The notes under the pieces are model-generated. The model had not been told where the DNA came from. It saw only the letters and a list, made by a program, of their open reading frames with translations, and searched no databases. A stretch of 64,000 bases of DNA. Source: Jaltomata sinuosa (lineage: Eukaryota; Streptophyta; Magnoliopsida; Solanales; Solanaceae). Of this stretch, positions 1-10,774 are shown one piece after another. The stretch spans positions 62,001 through 126,000 of the forward strand of contig QJPP01000468.1 in the NCBI GenBank assembly GCA_003996215.1, read 5' to 3'. Every line of letters begins with the position of its first letter. Position 1 is the first letter of the stretch. The translations under genes were made by a program, and so were the position numbers.

Positions 1-324
1 ATGCCAAGTGTTAGAGTTAGAAAACTCCGGGTTTGGGAGTTTAAAATTCTAGGCTAGGCTAGCCTCGGCTGGTTTTGGAGTGAGGTAGAGTCTAGGGAAA
101 TATGGATAAGGATGGGTTTAGGTGTCTTGTGTTAAGCTAGTTTTCTGCATAGCCAAGACATAAAGGAGTCCGGGGGACTTTTCGAAATCACATTTGGGTT
201 AGTAGAACTCCCGAAAATGCGTTTGACATGAAAGGGTTACTTCAGGTCGTCGGGAGAAGCAAGTGTATTGCGAAATGGTCAAAACTGGCAGATTTCTAGA
301 TATTCTATCCGTTATGAGCACGGT

Positions 325-455
325 CAGGTGCGATAGCAGCCACCACTATAGCTGTGGAAATTACCGCTATAGCGGTGGTCAAGGGGAGGTCAACGCACTT
401 AAGACCGCTATAGCGGTAGCCTACCGCTATAGCGGGGACCGCTATATTTGGCCGA
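325..455. promoter_or_regulatory. CpG dyad cluster in LTR A
   Basis: Three copies of the perfect dyad ACCGCTATAGCGG(T) at 363-376, 404-417 and 423-435, plus decayed copies on both sides. It lies in the upstream part of the LTR. The function is unknown; a protein-binding or methylation-sensitive control segment is an inference. Confidence 0.6.
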
Positions 456-1711
456 CAGGATTTTAATGTAGAAATATTCCCCAAAACATCAGTTTTTCAC
501 AAGTTCATTTTGGGAGAAGGGCTAGGCGATTCCAGGCATTTTTTCTTATTTGTCGGTCAAAAATCTTTCCTAAGGTAAGGCTTTCGTTCCCAAAACTCTG
601 TAATATGTTTCCTATGCGGTAGAATTGTTAGGAGGGAAATTGGGGAAGGGTTTGAATGACCAAGGGATGGTGGAATTTGGGGAAGGAAGGGGATTCCAAG
701 CTTGTGAGTTCTTGGGTATGGATTAAAGTACATTATTATGATCATACGTTTTTTAACTCCCTGTTTTATCCGTAAAAATGATAGAACTAGGAGAATTAAC
801 GGTGGAAAAGCCTGGAAAAAGGGTGGGATGATCATGGTTGGCCTGGTAATTGGGGATTTGGTATAGTCTGGGTAATGTGCAAGCCTTGTGTGTTAATTGT
901 ATGTACAGTGTGTTATTTTTAGACCAAGAATGAGAAAGGAATTCTGGTAAAAGGATGCGAAACCACGAATCCGAGCCTGCAGGACTGCCAGGAATGCCTC
1001 CACAGAGCCATAAATTCACGATTGCAGCTGCTTGGTGCCTAGGTAGGCTAGGTTTTCATGAGTAGTTAGACCTATTTACGTCCGTACTTATTGTATAGTA
1101 GAAATGGAGAATTCATGTTTTAGGCCTCCGGGCACAGAGTTTGGCAGATTCAGGATTGGTTGTGTTGTTTCTAGGATGTACGGAATGGATGGTCTTGTGA
1201 ATGGTATTATGTGTTCAACTATTTCATATTGTCATGATAAAATGATGGGTGTAAGTACTAGCATGTCGGAAAGGTTCGGGGAACCGGGAAAGTGCTTGGG
1301 AGCACGGGAATAGGGAATAGGAAGCTCCTAGGTGGGGTTTCAAGAATGTTTATTGCTTGAGACTTAGCGGCAGTCTCGCTAAGGTTAGAAAAGGGAAGTG
1401 TTTCCTATGCTTGTGTGTTTATCTAAAAAGGGAAATCGCTAGTTACATGTTAAAATTAAAAGGGGCAAACCGAGAAATAGTTTCGGATGGGAATTGATGG
1501 TTCATTGTTGTACCCGGTAAGGGGTAGGTGGTAGCTTATGATTTTATGTGAATGTGTATATTCATGTACTCATGTCTAAGTTATTGTATGCATTACATTG
1601 CTTAGGGAAGTTGTATGGATTGTCTAGGTTCTTGTTTACAGTCTGTGATTGAACGGTATTTACTTGTTGGTTTTACAAGTTGTGTGTGTTCATATATTGA
1701 TTGTGGTTTGT

Positions 1712-1955
1712 TGACAATTGGTTGGCACGGGTACCATGCCTGGTACAAGTTACTAATTTGTTTGCATGGGTACCACTCCTGGTACATGTTACTAATTGGT
1801 TAGCACGGGTACCAGGCCTGGTACAAGTTACTAATTGGTTGGCACGGTTACCATGCCTGGTACAGGTTACTACTTTATTGGCACGTGTACCACGCCTGGT
1901 ACAGGTTACTATTTGGTTGGCTCGGGTACCATGCTTGGTACTGGTTTACTTTATT
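1712..1955 (+). repeat. 39-bp palindromic minisatellite in LTR A
   Basis: Six tandem units of about 39 bp, each containing GGTACCACGCCTGGTAC or a close variant (itself an imperfect dyad). The unit length is a multiple of three, so several frames stay open through the array. Those open frames are artefacts, not genes. Confidence 0.9.
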
Positions 1956-2132
1956 GCATCTTGCATTGTTTCATTGATTATTGTATTGCATTGGCTGATA
2001 TTGGTTCTGTGTGAGGACCCGGTTGTTTTACTGAATGTGATACTTGATATTGGTTCCGTGAGTGGACCGGGCTGTCTATTTAAAAGTACTATCGCTGGTG
2101 CTCTTTCAGTGACCGAGAATTTTGCGATGTCT

Positions 2133-2552
2133 ATTGAGTTTGGTACTGGTGTAGGTCGAGTTGTTATATCATGTTATGATATTTGCCTTGGTGTAGGATG
2201 GGTAGTTATATCATGTCATTAGTTGGTCTTGGTGTAGGCTGAGTTGTTATGTCATGTTATGAGTTTGGTCTTGGTATAGGTCGGGTTGTTATATCATGTC
2301 ATTAGTTGGTCTTGGTGTAGACCGAGTTATTATATCATGTTATGAGTTTGGTCTTGGTGTAGGACGGGTTGTTATATCAAGTCATTAGTTGGTCTTGGTG
2401 TAGGTCGGGTTGTTATATCTTGTTATGAGTTTGGTCTTGGTGTAGGCCGGGTTCTTGTATCATTCTAGTAGTTGATCTTGGTGTAGACCGGGTTGTTATA
2501 TCATGTTAGGGGTTTGGTCTTGGTGTAGATCAGGTTGTCATGTTAACACCTA
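2133..2552 (+). repeat. 41-bp tandem array in LTR A
   Basis: About ten units alternating TTTGGTCTTGGTGTAGG and TTGGTCTTGGTGTAGACC, each followed by CGGGTTGTTATATCATGT. The array is present in the LARD1-type LTRs and nearly absent from the F-type LTRs. Confidence 0.85.
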
Positions 2553-3466
2553 CATGTGTTAGAGAGGATCCGGGTGGGTCCGGACTATGTAAAAGAGGTT
2601 ATGAGTTCATGTGTTATTGTCATTAAGTGTACTAATGACGGTAAAAGATTAATTGTGTTATTAAATGTAAGGATAGGTCTTGGGGTAGACCAGGTAGCTT
2701 GTTGAACACTTAGGTGTGGTTAGGGGATCCTTTGAGGGTCCGGGTTTTGGGATGAGAAAGGGATTCAGACATAACTCTGTTGTGGTCATTGAAAGTGTCA
2801 ATGGTTGCTTGGTGAGTTGCATGTGGTTTGTATATATAGGGGAAGATGGAGAGTTTGGGCGTGGTTATTGGTTTATATAACCAGGTGGTGAAGTTGTCCT
2901 AGAGGTCCAGGAAAGTCTGGAAAATGGTAGGTCATACTTGGGTATAATATGGGTTTGGTTAGGCAGCTAGCCGGGTAAAGTCTGAATATTTAGTCAAGCT
3001 AGTTGACTGGGGTAAAGGTTCAATGTGACTTGAGAAGTCTAAGTGACAAGGTGACTTGGGAAGTCCTAGATGTCAGGATCAAGGTTAAAGGTGAAGGAGG
3101 GAGCTATAATGTTTATTTCATGTATTTCCCTATTTTTCGTATATGATGGTAGGAATGGATTTTGGTCGACCGATGATGCCTACCAGTACATGTGTTTATA
3201 CTAACTGTACTCTTGCTATACCTTTTTGGTATAGTCTAATTGCAGGTTGGTGATGTTTCATAGGTTCACGGCGAAGAGGGTCTCCAGCAACTTCTGTCTT
3301 CGATTCCATGGTGGAAGTTGGGTCTTTTATCTCTTGTGTCATCTTGTAGAAGCTCTTGTACTTGCTTAGACCAGATCCTAGGGGAGGGTGTTCTTAAAAT
3401 GTTGTAAGGGTTTTTTCGCAATTTCTTATGTAGCCTATTTCTGAACAGGAAAGGATTTCAATTATG

Positions 3467-3475
3467 TATAAAAGG
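3467..3475 (+). promoter_or_regulatory. Probable LTR A TATA box
   Basis: TATAAAAGG about 120 bp before the LTR end, conserved at 15705-15713 and 29386-29394. It would give a short R-U5. Basis: motif and conservation only. Confidence 0.5.
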
Positions 3476-3595
3476 AAGGGATATTTTAACTACTTATTTT
3501 TCCGCAATTTACCTGTTGGACTGGGGGTGAGGGTTCGTCTATCTAGTTGATTAGAGTAGGTGCCCGCACGACCCGCTAGGTTGGGTCATGACAGA

Positions 3596-3608
3596 TGGTA
3601 GCAGAGCC
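3596..3608 (+). other. Primer binding site, LARD1
   Basis: TGGTAGCAGAGCC two bases after the LTR end. It differs by one base from TGGTATCAGAGCC at the same place in D and F. This is the complement of the 3' end of plant initiator Met-tRNA. Confidence 0.8.
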
Positions 3609-5236
3609 TAGGATACCGGTCTCCCAGTACAAGAGCAAAATGTCGAATAGAGTCCCACGGATTGGTGTGTAGACGTCCACATCTAATCCTAGGGAAGCTA
3701 TGAAGCATTCTAGGAAACATCTCTTTTCTTTCATTCCTTTTCGTGCGGTTTCGTTACTTTCTTGTATGGGTTGAGTCCAATTAGTATCGCTCGATTCCAA
3801 TTGGTATCTCAACAAGGTGAAGGATGTCATTGGACTCCGGATACAATAAACAAGCAAGAAGGATTGGAACCGGGAAGGTTCCAATTGGTATCTTGCCGGG
3901 GAGTCTATGTAAAGGTATGGATGGTCAGCTAATGGTCATCCATGAGGCGAATAAAAAGTAACGAAAATAATTTGGTTGATTGTTAAAGCTTGAGGCTTGA
4001 GGTTGTGCTTATGTGCATTGATGTTGATTGAATGATTGCAAATGTGTAGTGTGCAATTATTTGATTTGCTGCGAATGTCTTGGTCTGGGAGGAGTCATAA
4101 CTTGAATTGGTGTGCTTTGGTTGATAATTACTTTTTGTGTACTTAAATTTTGTTAGTAAAGTGGTGTCACTTTTCAAAATCGGGCTTGCCATTGGTAAAA
4201 ATAATAAGGGGACAAGGCTTACGAATGTAGGAAAACTCCGGTTTCAAGACAGTCGGGATTGGTTAGGAACCATGGGGGAAAAGGGCTATCATTGCTTGAT
4301 GGCAGGAACTGCAGTAAGGAAAATTTAGTTCTAGCTTTGGAAACTATGATTGTTTTAAATAATAAATTATGATATGCCTTAATTGAAATTATTTGCATTA
4401 CGTTCGGGTATAGGCTTACCATTCATATAGATGGTAAGGGAACAAAAACGGATTGTCCATGTAGGAAAGCTCCGGTTTCAGGACAATCGGGACTTGGTTG
4501 GGAACCAAGGGAACAAGGGAGTCATTAGTAAGTAATGGCGGGCAGATACTATCGGGAAGCACATGTTGTTGTGATTTATTTTATTTCATGAGGTATCATG
4601 TTGATTTGCGATGCGATAATGCCGAGAATGGTCTTGAGGGTGGTTTAAGACCATGGTGGGATTTACAGGTTTAGACAGTGGTAGCTGGGAGGGGAATGAG
4701 TGCTTTTAGCTGGAAATAAAATTTCCTGTGCAGTTACTGTTGGGACTGCTATAGCGGGATTTTTACCGCTACCGCGGAAGGACGCGGGGCAGAAAGCCTG
4801 CCCTTCTTTCCCTAGTTTTCCATGTCATTCCCGAGGCATTTATGGGAAATGGCTACGTTACGAGCTGCTATGTTCAACAAGGAAATAGTCTATAGGACTA
4901 ATGTAGTATGCATATAAGGCATTTGGCCTGAAATTTAGCATCCATGTGCGATAAAAAGGAAAGGGTAGACATGGTAGTCCGGGGTATTGGGGAGTTTTTG
5001 ATTTACCATTAGTGGGTATAGTCACCCATGTAGAATTTGGTAAGATGACCCGTAATTGACTAAGTAGTGTTGGACACTATTCATAGGTTTTGAGGGTGAT
5101 TATTGACCGGTTTATTATTGATGATCCTTAGTGGTAGGGTCAATCAAAAGAATGGGGTTATTAAAATGGATTCTTTAGCATTTTGTCTCTCTTTTTGACC
5201 ATGATAATACCCAGTGTTACTGCTCTTTGAGAGGTA

Positions 5237-5241
5237 GGGGT
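5237..5241 (+). other. Target site duplication, left, element B
   Basis: GGGGT immediately before the 5' LTR, matched exactly by GGGGT at 12103-12107 after the 3' LTR. Confidence 0.95.
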
Positions 5242-5404
5242 TGATGTGCCGCTAATTTACGGCACTTTCGACTCCTTTTTACTAAGAACAATCGTACGTT
5301 TTCAAGCAACCGTTGTTGTTTTTGATGTTTTTATGTTGTATTTGTAGGAAATGGAAACAAACACGGAAACAGACGGAAATACGCGAAAAAGAACATTCTG
5401 GATA

Positions 5405-5575
5405 AGAGTGACGGTTCAGGTGACGGTCCGTCAAGGGTGTGACGGTCCGTCACCCAAACCGTCACACCAAGGCAGCAGCCAAGGCAGCACCACTGCCTAA
5501 GGGTGACGGTCCAGGCGACGGTCCGTCAACCCTGTGACGGTCCGTCACCCCAAGCCGTCACACTTAGGCAGTCCG
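5405..5575. promoter_or_regulatory. GACGGTCCGTCA dyad cluster in B's 5' LTR
   Basis: At least six half or full dyads of the form TGACGGTCCGTCA, in a stretch that also repeats AAGGCAGC. It ends about 45 bp upstream of the TATA box. The cluster is repeated in the 3' LTR (about 10938-11100), where two CpGs have become TpG or CpA. Confidence 0.6.
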
Positions 5576-5619
5576 CGACGCGGAATCCGAGCGTTTTTGG
5601 GATTGGTTTCCTAGACTCC

Positions 5620-5627
5620 TATAAATA
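5620..5627 (+). promoter_or_regulatory. TATA box, B 5' LTR
   Basis: TATAAATA in CTCCTATAAATACCC, conserved at 11153-11160 in the 3' LTR. It probably drives the gag transcript. Confidence 0.65.
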
Positions 5628-6574
5628 CCCTATGTTAGGTTCATTTTACACATTACCTTTCCAATAGTTTTTACACACGTTACTAAATAATTTTAGGAGT
5701 TTTAGTCGACTTGGAGAGCAAAAAACACGTTTTCTACTTCTTGAATTCGTGTTCTTGAATCGTTCTTGGGATTTTGTTGTTCTTGCTCTTGGATTAATTA
5801 AAGATTGTTTTCAATACATTGTAAGGATCTCTTTTCTTTATTATGAATATTGCTTTCTTTTGTTCTTCTACAAGCATGAGTAACTAATCCTCCCACAACT
5901 AGGGTTGTGGGAGCCATGGCAAACGTAGCGATATAGATTCCGGGTAGCGTTGGGTTCAATATATGTATTGTCACGTTGTTAATCATTCATTATTTAACAT
6001 TTTCTAGTGGTTGCAAACATTAGAACATGCCTAGGTTTAATTTGCTTGAGTAAAGAGATTAAAATCGGGAAACTTGATTAACAACAAGGATTCGAGACTA
6101 CTAACTCTCGTCTAATGATTAATGTTGTAACTAGATTAATCTACTTGATGTTTAGGATTAAAATCTAAAAAACACTTCTTTTCGAGGTCGAGAGAATAGA
6201 AAAGGAAATTTGTTTATTTGGTCGAGAGACGTTTAGACGATACCATTGCTTCAATCACATCGTGACACGCATATAAAAAGAACCCGATTAAGCCTAGGAT
6301 CGACATTGTTACCAATGCCATGGTAAACACTTCCCTAGTTCATTCTCCTACTGATTTATTCTCATACGTTATTATTTGTTTTGTTTGCTATTGTTCATTA
6401 CACAAAACCCCCCTTTTTCCGGAAACTATTGACTATTAGTTATCTAATTCACTAACGACTTAATTCTCACCATATTCTCTGTGGGATTCGACCCCAACCT
6501 AGTTGGGTTCTATATTTGACTACGACCGCTTACGCTTCTTTAATTAGAGGTGTAGTTTGGGCGTTATCAAAAAG

Positions 6575-6592
6575 TGGCGCCGTTACCGGGGA
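6575..6592 (+). other. Primer binding site, element B
   Basis: TGGCGCCGTTACCGGGGA, five bases after the LTR. It complements the 3' end of plant Asp-tRNA with one mismatch (A for G at base 11). Athila-type elements use this primer. Confidence 0.85.
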
Positions 6593-6697
6593 ATACGGTT
6601 GTTAATTAAGTCTGGTGTGTTTATTTGACTCTTAGTCATACTTTCCTGCTTTACGTTTATTTGTTGTTTTTGTCTTTGACAGGGTACACAGTTGTGC

Positions 6698-8257
6698 ATG
6701 ACAAGTACCCGATGTTCGGGGGAACAAATTTTACCTTATGACCCCGAGCTTGCTAGAACATTGAGGCGGAATATGGCCGCACAACTAGAGGCAGCGAGGA
6801 TCGCTGCAGAACTGCAGGCCCAACAAAATCTGAATGCTGGTGGTCTGCAGGATGAGATCGCAAGGAATGATGAGGATCTCGACTTAGATGGAGCTGGCGC
6901 TACGGGCGCCATTGTCGTTCCACCGCTACCGCCCGGAGCCAAGTTCAACATCACTAGCACGATGATCCAGCTGTTGAGCTTGAGAGGAGTGTTCCGAGGT
7001 GTCGCTGGGGAGGATCCAAACCAGCACCTAATGAATTTCGTGGGCATATGCAAGTCGTTTGAACTACCGGGCGTGAGTCAGACAACGATCAGGCTCAGGT
7101 TGTTTCCGTTGTCTCTGTCTGATGAGGCAGCATTGTGGTTGACAGAGCTGACCCCCGACTCTATCGCAACGTGGGGAGAGTTGAGAGGAGCTTTCCTAGA
7201 AAAGTTCTTTCCTCCCTCTCGGATGATACAGTTGAGGGACGAGATTAGCAACTTTAGGCAGCAACCGCACGAAGCACTGCACGAGACTTGGTTGCGATTC
7301 AAATAGAAGATAACACAATGCCCGAACCATCAGTTGACCGATAACTTTTTGATGCAGACGTTCTACCGGGCACTGAATTCGGCTACCAAGCCGACGTTAG
7401 ACAACGCAGCAGGTGGTGCATTCATGGGTCTCACCTTTGTTGAGGCCACAACTACCTTGGACAGGCTCACCAAAACCAACAGGGCCTGGCACACACGAGA
7501 TTCAGAGGTAGCAGCTAGCACCTATACCGTTGGTATGTCAGCAGAGCAGCGTAGGAAAGAGGAGGAGCGCGACCAAGACATGGCGCATCTGAAAACGCAG
7601 TTGGACCTACTGACCAAGCACTTGTTCTCAGGAGGTATGGAGAAGGTACAAGCGGTGGGTTCCCAAGGTATGGAGACTGAGGAGGGGAATTACTTGGGGG
7701 GTTTCCAGGCCAATGGCCAGGGAAACCAAGGTCGGAACTACCAGAGAGACAACCACTATGAGAAAGATGGTTACAGAGATCGCGATCAAGGTAGCTGGAG
7801 GAATAACACCGATAGAGGTGGGTTGTATGTACCACCTGGTAATCGGAATAAAGCTGGCAATGAGGTAGGGACTTCCAAGCTAGAGAACATGATGGCGAAG
7901 ATGCTGCTAAAGATGGAATCGACTGACTCTGGGGTAAAGGCAATGAGGACTGAGTTATCAACGTTGAGTCAGGTAGTAGAGTCACATTCCACCGCAATCA
8001 AGCAATTGGAGCAGCAAGTGGGTCAGATCTCGGCATCTTTAAACCAAAGGAAGACAGGTACCTTGCCGAGTGACACGACTCATCCGAGGAATGACGCTAG
8101 CTGTATGGCGATCACCACAAGAAGCGGAAAAATATTACCAGAATCACATCCGATAATTCAGACTCAAGGTGATGCCACGGATGATGAAGAGGCGGTAGAG
8201 GAGGAAACTCCAAAGCCCGCGGAGAAAGCAAGGAAGCAGAAAAGCTTCCAACTATGA
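6698..8257 (+). pseudogene. gag of element B, one in-frame stop
   Basis: Gag forms the particle that packages element RNA. I chose the ATG at 6698 (MTSTR...) because the in-frame codons upstream are not ATG. The frame covers 519 codons with a single TAG at 7304-7306 (codon 203); both halves are in the same frame. The first half holds the retrotransposon gag core: NQHLMNFVGIC, then RLRLFPLSLSDEAALWL, FFPPSRMIQLRDEI and LHETWLRFK. The second half has FYRALN...LDNAAGGAFM, a glutamine- and charge-rich central part, and a coiled-coil-like stretch near LSQVVESHSTAIKQLEQQV. The stop falls where the related gag of element G has lysine, so it is probably a point mutation. No CCHC zinc knuckle is visible. 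The core aligns well with the broken gag at 63962-62690. The product ends in ...KSFQL and TGA overlaps the next frame. Confidence 0.85.
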
Positions 8258-9252
8258 TGCCTCGACCACCACCTCCTTTCCCACAGCGTTTGAAGAAGAA
8301 AGATGACGATGGTAAGTTCCTGAACTTCATGACCATGCTGAAGCAGATTTCAATAAACATACCATTGGTGGAAGCGCTGGAACAAATGCCCGGTTATGCC
8401 AAGTTCATGAAGGACTTGATTACAAAGAAGAGGTCGGTAAGTTTTGAACCGGAAGACAACCTCCACAACTGCAGCGCTATTTCCTCTAGATTGTTAGTGG
8501 AAAATAAGGAAGACCCAGGTGCGTTTATTGTTCCCTGCACTGTTGGGAAGCTCAACTTCGGGAAAGCCTTGTGTGATCTGGGTGCTAGCATCAACTTGAT
8601 GCCGCTAGCCGTCTATAATCAACTGGGTTTGGGAGCTCCTAAACCAACGTCCATAAGAGTGATGATGGATGATCGCTCAGTGAAGAGACCTGTGGGAATA
8701 TTGTCTGATGTGCTAGTAAAGATCGGTAAGCTTATATTCCCGGCCGACTTTGTGATCTTGGATTGCGAAGTGGATTTTGAAGTTCCCATAATCTTGGGAC
8801 GACCATTGCTAGCCACAGCAAGAGCATTGGTCGACATGGAGAAAAATGAACTGACCTTCCGATTAAACAATGAAGTGGTCAAGTTCGATGTGTCCAAATT
8901 GATGAAGCAACCAAGTGAGATGAGGGTGGTCGCGGTCATCAATACTATTGAGGAAGTCCCTGCGGATGTGTATTTTGAAGAGAAGGGTTGTGTTGAAACC
9001 CGAGCTGTTATGAGAGTAAAGTCACGATCGCAAAAGAACGAGCAGGTGAAACAAAGCGGTGAAAATAAATCAAGAAAACGAAAACACCGCAACAGAATCT
9101 GCAAAGAAAGAGCGAAGAAGTTGTCGCGACTAGCTGCGGAGCCAATGAAGGAAGAAGCTGAAATGCAACATGAGGTTGTCGCGTGCACACACTCCATCGA
9201 GTTCTCTTGTTTTGGAGACCCTGGCGGTCTCCAACATCATTCCAGAATCTGA
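8254..9252 (+). CDS. Retroviral-type aspartic protease region of element B (no RT follows)
   Basis: Open frame of 332 codons overlapping the end of gag by 4 bp in a different frame. It begins with a proline-rich FPQRLKKK segment and SINIPLVEALEQMPGYAKFMKDL, typical of the gag-protease junction in Athila-like elements. The protease fold follows: active site CDLGASINLMP with Asp at residue 108 (DLGAS in place of the usual DTGA/DSGA), and the C-terminal IILGRPLLATARA at about 179-191. The tail is lysine/arginine-rich and ends ...GGLQHHSRI. In full elements RT comes next; here the stop is followed within 40 bp by the 3' non-coding tail, so pol has been lost. The frame change against gag may be a one-base indel near 8250, because I see no clear slippery heptamer. 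The ATG at 8254 may not be a real start. Confidence 0.8.
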   Translation: MMPRPPPPFPQRLKKKDDDGKFLNFMTMLKQISINIPLVEALEQMPGYAKFMKDLITKKRSVSFEPEDNLHNCSAISSRLLVENKEDPGAFIVPCTVGKLNFGKALCDLGASINLMPLAVYNQLGLGAPKPTSIRVMMDDRSVKRPVGILSDVLVKIGKLIFPADFVILDCEVDFEVPIILGRPLLATARALVDMEKNELTFRLNNEVVKFDVSKLMKQPSEMRVVAVINTIEEVPADVYFEEKGCVETRAVMRVKSRSQKNEQVKQSGENKSRKRKHRNRICKERAKKLSRLAAEPMKEEAEMQHEVVACTHSIEFSCFGDPGGLQHHSRI

Positions 9253-9885
9253 GTCATATCGACTTCACAGGTATTCCTTTCTCTCACAGTTTTTAGCTTT
9301 CATATAGATGCATTGGGGACAATGCATGAGTCTAAGTTGAGGGTGTGGGGAAACCTGTGAGTCACCACCGAGGGTTTTTGTTGCCGTGTTTCTTTTCCCT
9401 CCGGTGTGCTATCTAGTAGAACCGGCATGTTTAGGTTGTTAGTTTAAATTATTTTTTTAGTGTCTATAGTGATAAATGGCGTTTTTGTGGACTAAAAGGA
9501 GCCCCTTCTGAAAAATTTTCTGGTTTTGTACTTATGTTGAAACAATTGACTGTCTGGATCCTTGAATGTCATTGTGTGATTATGATTAGAATGAGTATGC
9601 TTAAGAGCGGTTGTTTGATAGTTGGTAGCGATATAGTTTCTTGGTGCCAAGAGTGGGTGAGCTTATTGTTATAAATTCTTACTCTATGCATGCATCTAGA
9701 ACTTGCCCGGTCTATTTTGTTAAGTTTGATGTTTGGTTTCTTAGGAAAGGATCACAGGCCCTTTTTGTGTGCAGTCTACTTAACCTATAAGACCGTCCAA
9801 ATGCAAATACTCCCTTTGATCCCTGTTTGAACCATAATTGACTTTGTTCTTTCAATAACCTATCACCGTGCATGTTTAACTTTGA

Positions 9886-10065
9886 ATCCCTATTTTGGCC
9901 CTGGTCCTTCCTTGGACATCGTGCACCTCAACGCAGGCAATCAGCCTAAGTTGAGGGTGGCTACTATAGAGGTAAACCCTGTTTTGGCCCTGGTCCTTCC
10001 ATTGACATTGTGCACCTCAACGCAGGCAATCAGCCTAAGTTGAGGGTGGCTACTAGAGAGGTGAA
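9886..10065 (+). repeat. Tandem duplication of about 89 bp with PPT-like motif
   Basis: Two adjacent copies running from TTTTGGCCCTGGTCCTTCC to GTGGCTACTA...GAGGT, each holding CAGCCTAAGTTGAGGGTGG. The copies differ at only a few positions. Confidence 0.85.
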
Positions 10066-10760
10066 TGATAAGAAAAAGAGGATGGAGAAGAGTGGTGGTG
10101 AATAGAATGAAAAGTCGGGTGTGTGCCTAAGAAAAGAAAGAAAAAAGAGATGAAAAAATCGAAAAAGAAATAAAAAGAATTGTCAAAATAAAGAGGTCGC
10201 ACCTGTAACTAGAAAGAAGGAAATAAAAAGGTGAATAAGGATGGACAAAGTAAGTTATGTGGTAATAAGACGTCGGTAGTTCCAAGGAGGGCTTAGTCAC
10301 TAACCCCTAAATGTATCCTACCTGCACCCGAAGCCTCATCACAAGCCTAAACAAGTCCTGTCGTGATCCTGAGCGGCTTTCTGAAGAACTTAAAGAGAAT
10401 AGTAAGGGCAAGCCTATGGTATCGCATGTGCATTGTTTGAAATCGTTTGTGAGTGTGAGCGCATACCTAGTCCCAAATCTTGTGTGAGGGATTTCTTTGT
10501 GGTGAGGGCACCAAGATGTTTGTATTGTCTATTGATTGTTAGGATTGCTGCGTGTGTGAATGTAGAATGTTCTATCATATCGGAATGACATGTTTGGATC
10601 CTTGCAAGTTAGTGTTTCATACATTCGTGTGCTACGAGGGAGCTTGATTTAATGGATTAAGATGTGGAATGACCATGAGTTACTAGAGACATGAGTTCGT
10701 GTTCTTAGTTGAGTCATTTTATTGTTTTATGTTATGTTGCTTGAGGACAAGCGAACGTTT

Positions 10761-10774
10761 TAAGTTGAGGGTGT
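10761..10774 (+). other. Polypurine-like tract of element B
   Basis: TAAGTTGAGGGTGT directly before the 3' LTR start TGATGTG. Athila/Tat elements have a closely similar TAAGTTTGGGGGTGT here. It primes plus-strand DNA synthesis in intact elements. Confidence 0.7.

Larger units (their letters stand above)
1..3593 (+). repeat. LTR A: 5' LTR of LARD1 (about 37 bp missing at window edge)
   Basis: Position 1 aligns with position 12616 inside LTR C, so the LTR starts just outside the window. It ends in TCATGACA at 3593 and is followed two bases later by a Met-tRNA-type primer site, which marks it as a 5' LTR. Its parts in order are a cluster of CCGCTATAGCGG dyads, a 39-bp array built on GTACC-N4-GGTAC, a 41-bp array, and a TATAAAAGG box close to the 3' end. 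No coding sequence was recognised. The TGTAACGACC/TCATGACA ends and the 3.2 kb length suggest a Del/Tekay-type gypsy LTR; the family name is inference. Confidence 0.85.
3594..5241 (+). mobile_element. LARD1 internal region, 5' part (non-coding)
   Basis: This is the internal domain between LTR A and the insertion of element B, and it continues at 12108. It aligns with F's internal region (37055-37448 and 41221-43251). No Gag or Pol motif is seen in any frame. A two-copy repeat lies at about 4180-4350 and 4405-4540, sharing GTAGGAAA-CTCCGGTTTCA and a TGGTWRGGAACCA segment. A second cluster of GCTATAGCGG-type dyads lies near 4745-4790. A non-coding interior with LTRs of this size fits the LARD class (large retrotransposon derivative). 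Confidence 0.75.
5242..6569 (+). repeat. 5' LTR of element B
   Basis: Begins TGATGTG and ends GTTATCA (TG...CA), 1,328 bp. It carries the GACGGTCCGTCA dyad cluster, then TATAAATA at 5620. It is followed by the Asp-tRNA primer site. Confidence 0.95.
9253..10774 (+). other. 3' non-coding tail of element B
   Basis: No coding frame. It starts with the CATTGGGGACAATGCATGAG segment typical of the sequence between pol and the 3' LTR in Athila/Tat elements. TAAGTTGAGGGTG occurs four times (9333-9345, 9947-9959, 10036-10048, 10761-10773), the last abutting the 3' LTR. A purine-rich stretch spans 10066-10260. Confidence 0.75.

Noticed and set aside
1701..2222. 173-codon open frame across the LTR A minisatellite, with similar frames at 14318, 24813, 24956 and 27643
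   Set aside because: The frame is open because the 39-bp unit is a multiple of three. The peptide merely repeats the unit, and the frame differs between copies.
1712..2552. Centromeric or other long satellite array
   Set aside because: Arrays are 200-420 bp, confined to one place in each LTR, and flanked by non-repetitive LTR sequence.
7515..7997. 160-codon minus-strand frame opposite gag
   Set aside because: It is a shadow of the gag frame, serine/proline/leucine-rich by complement, with no recognisable domain.
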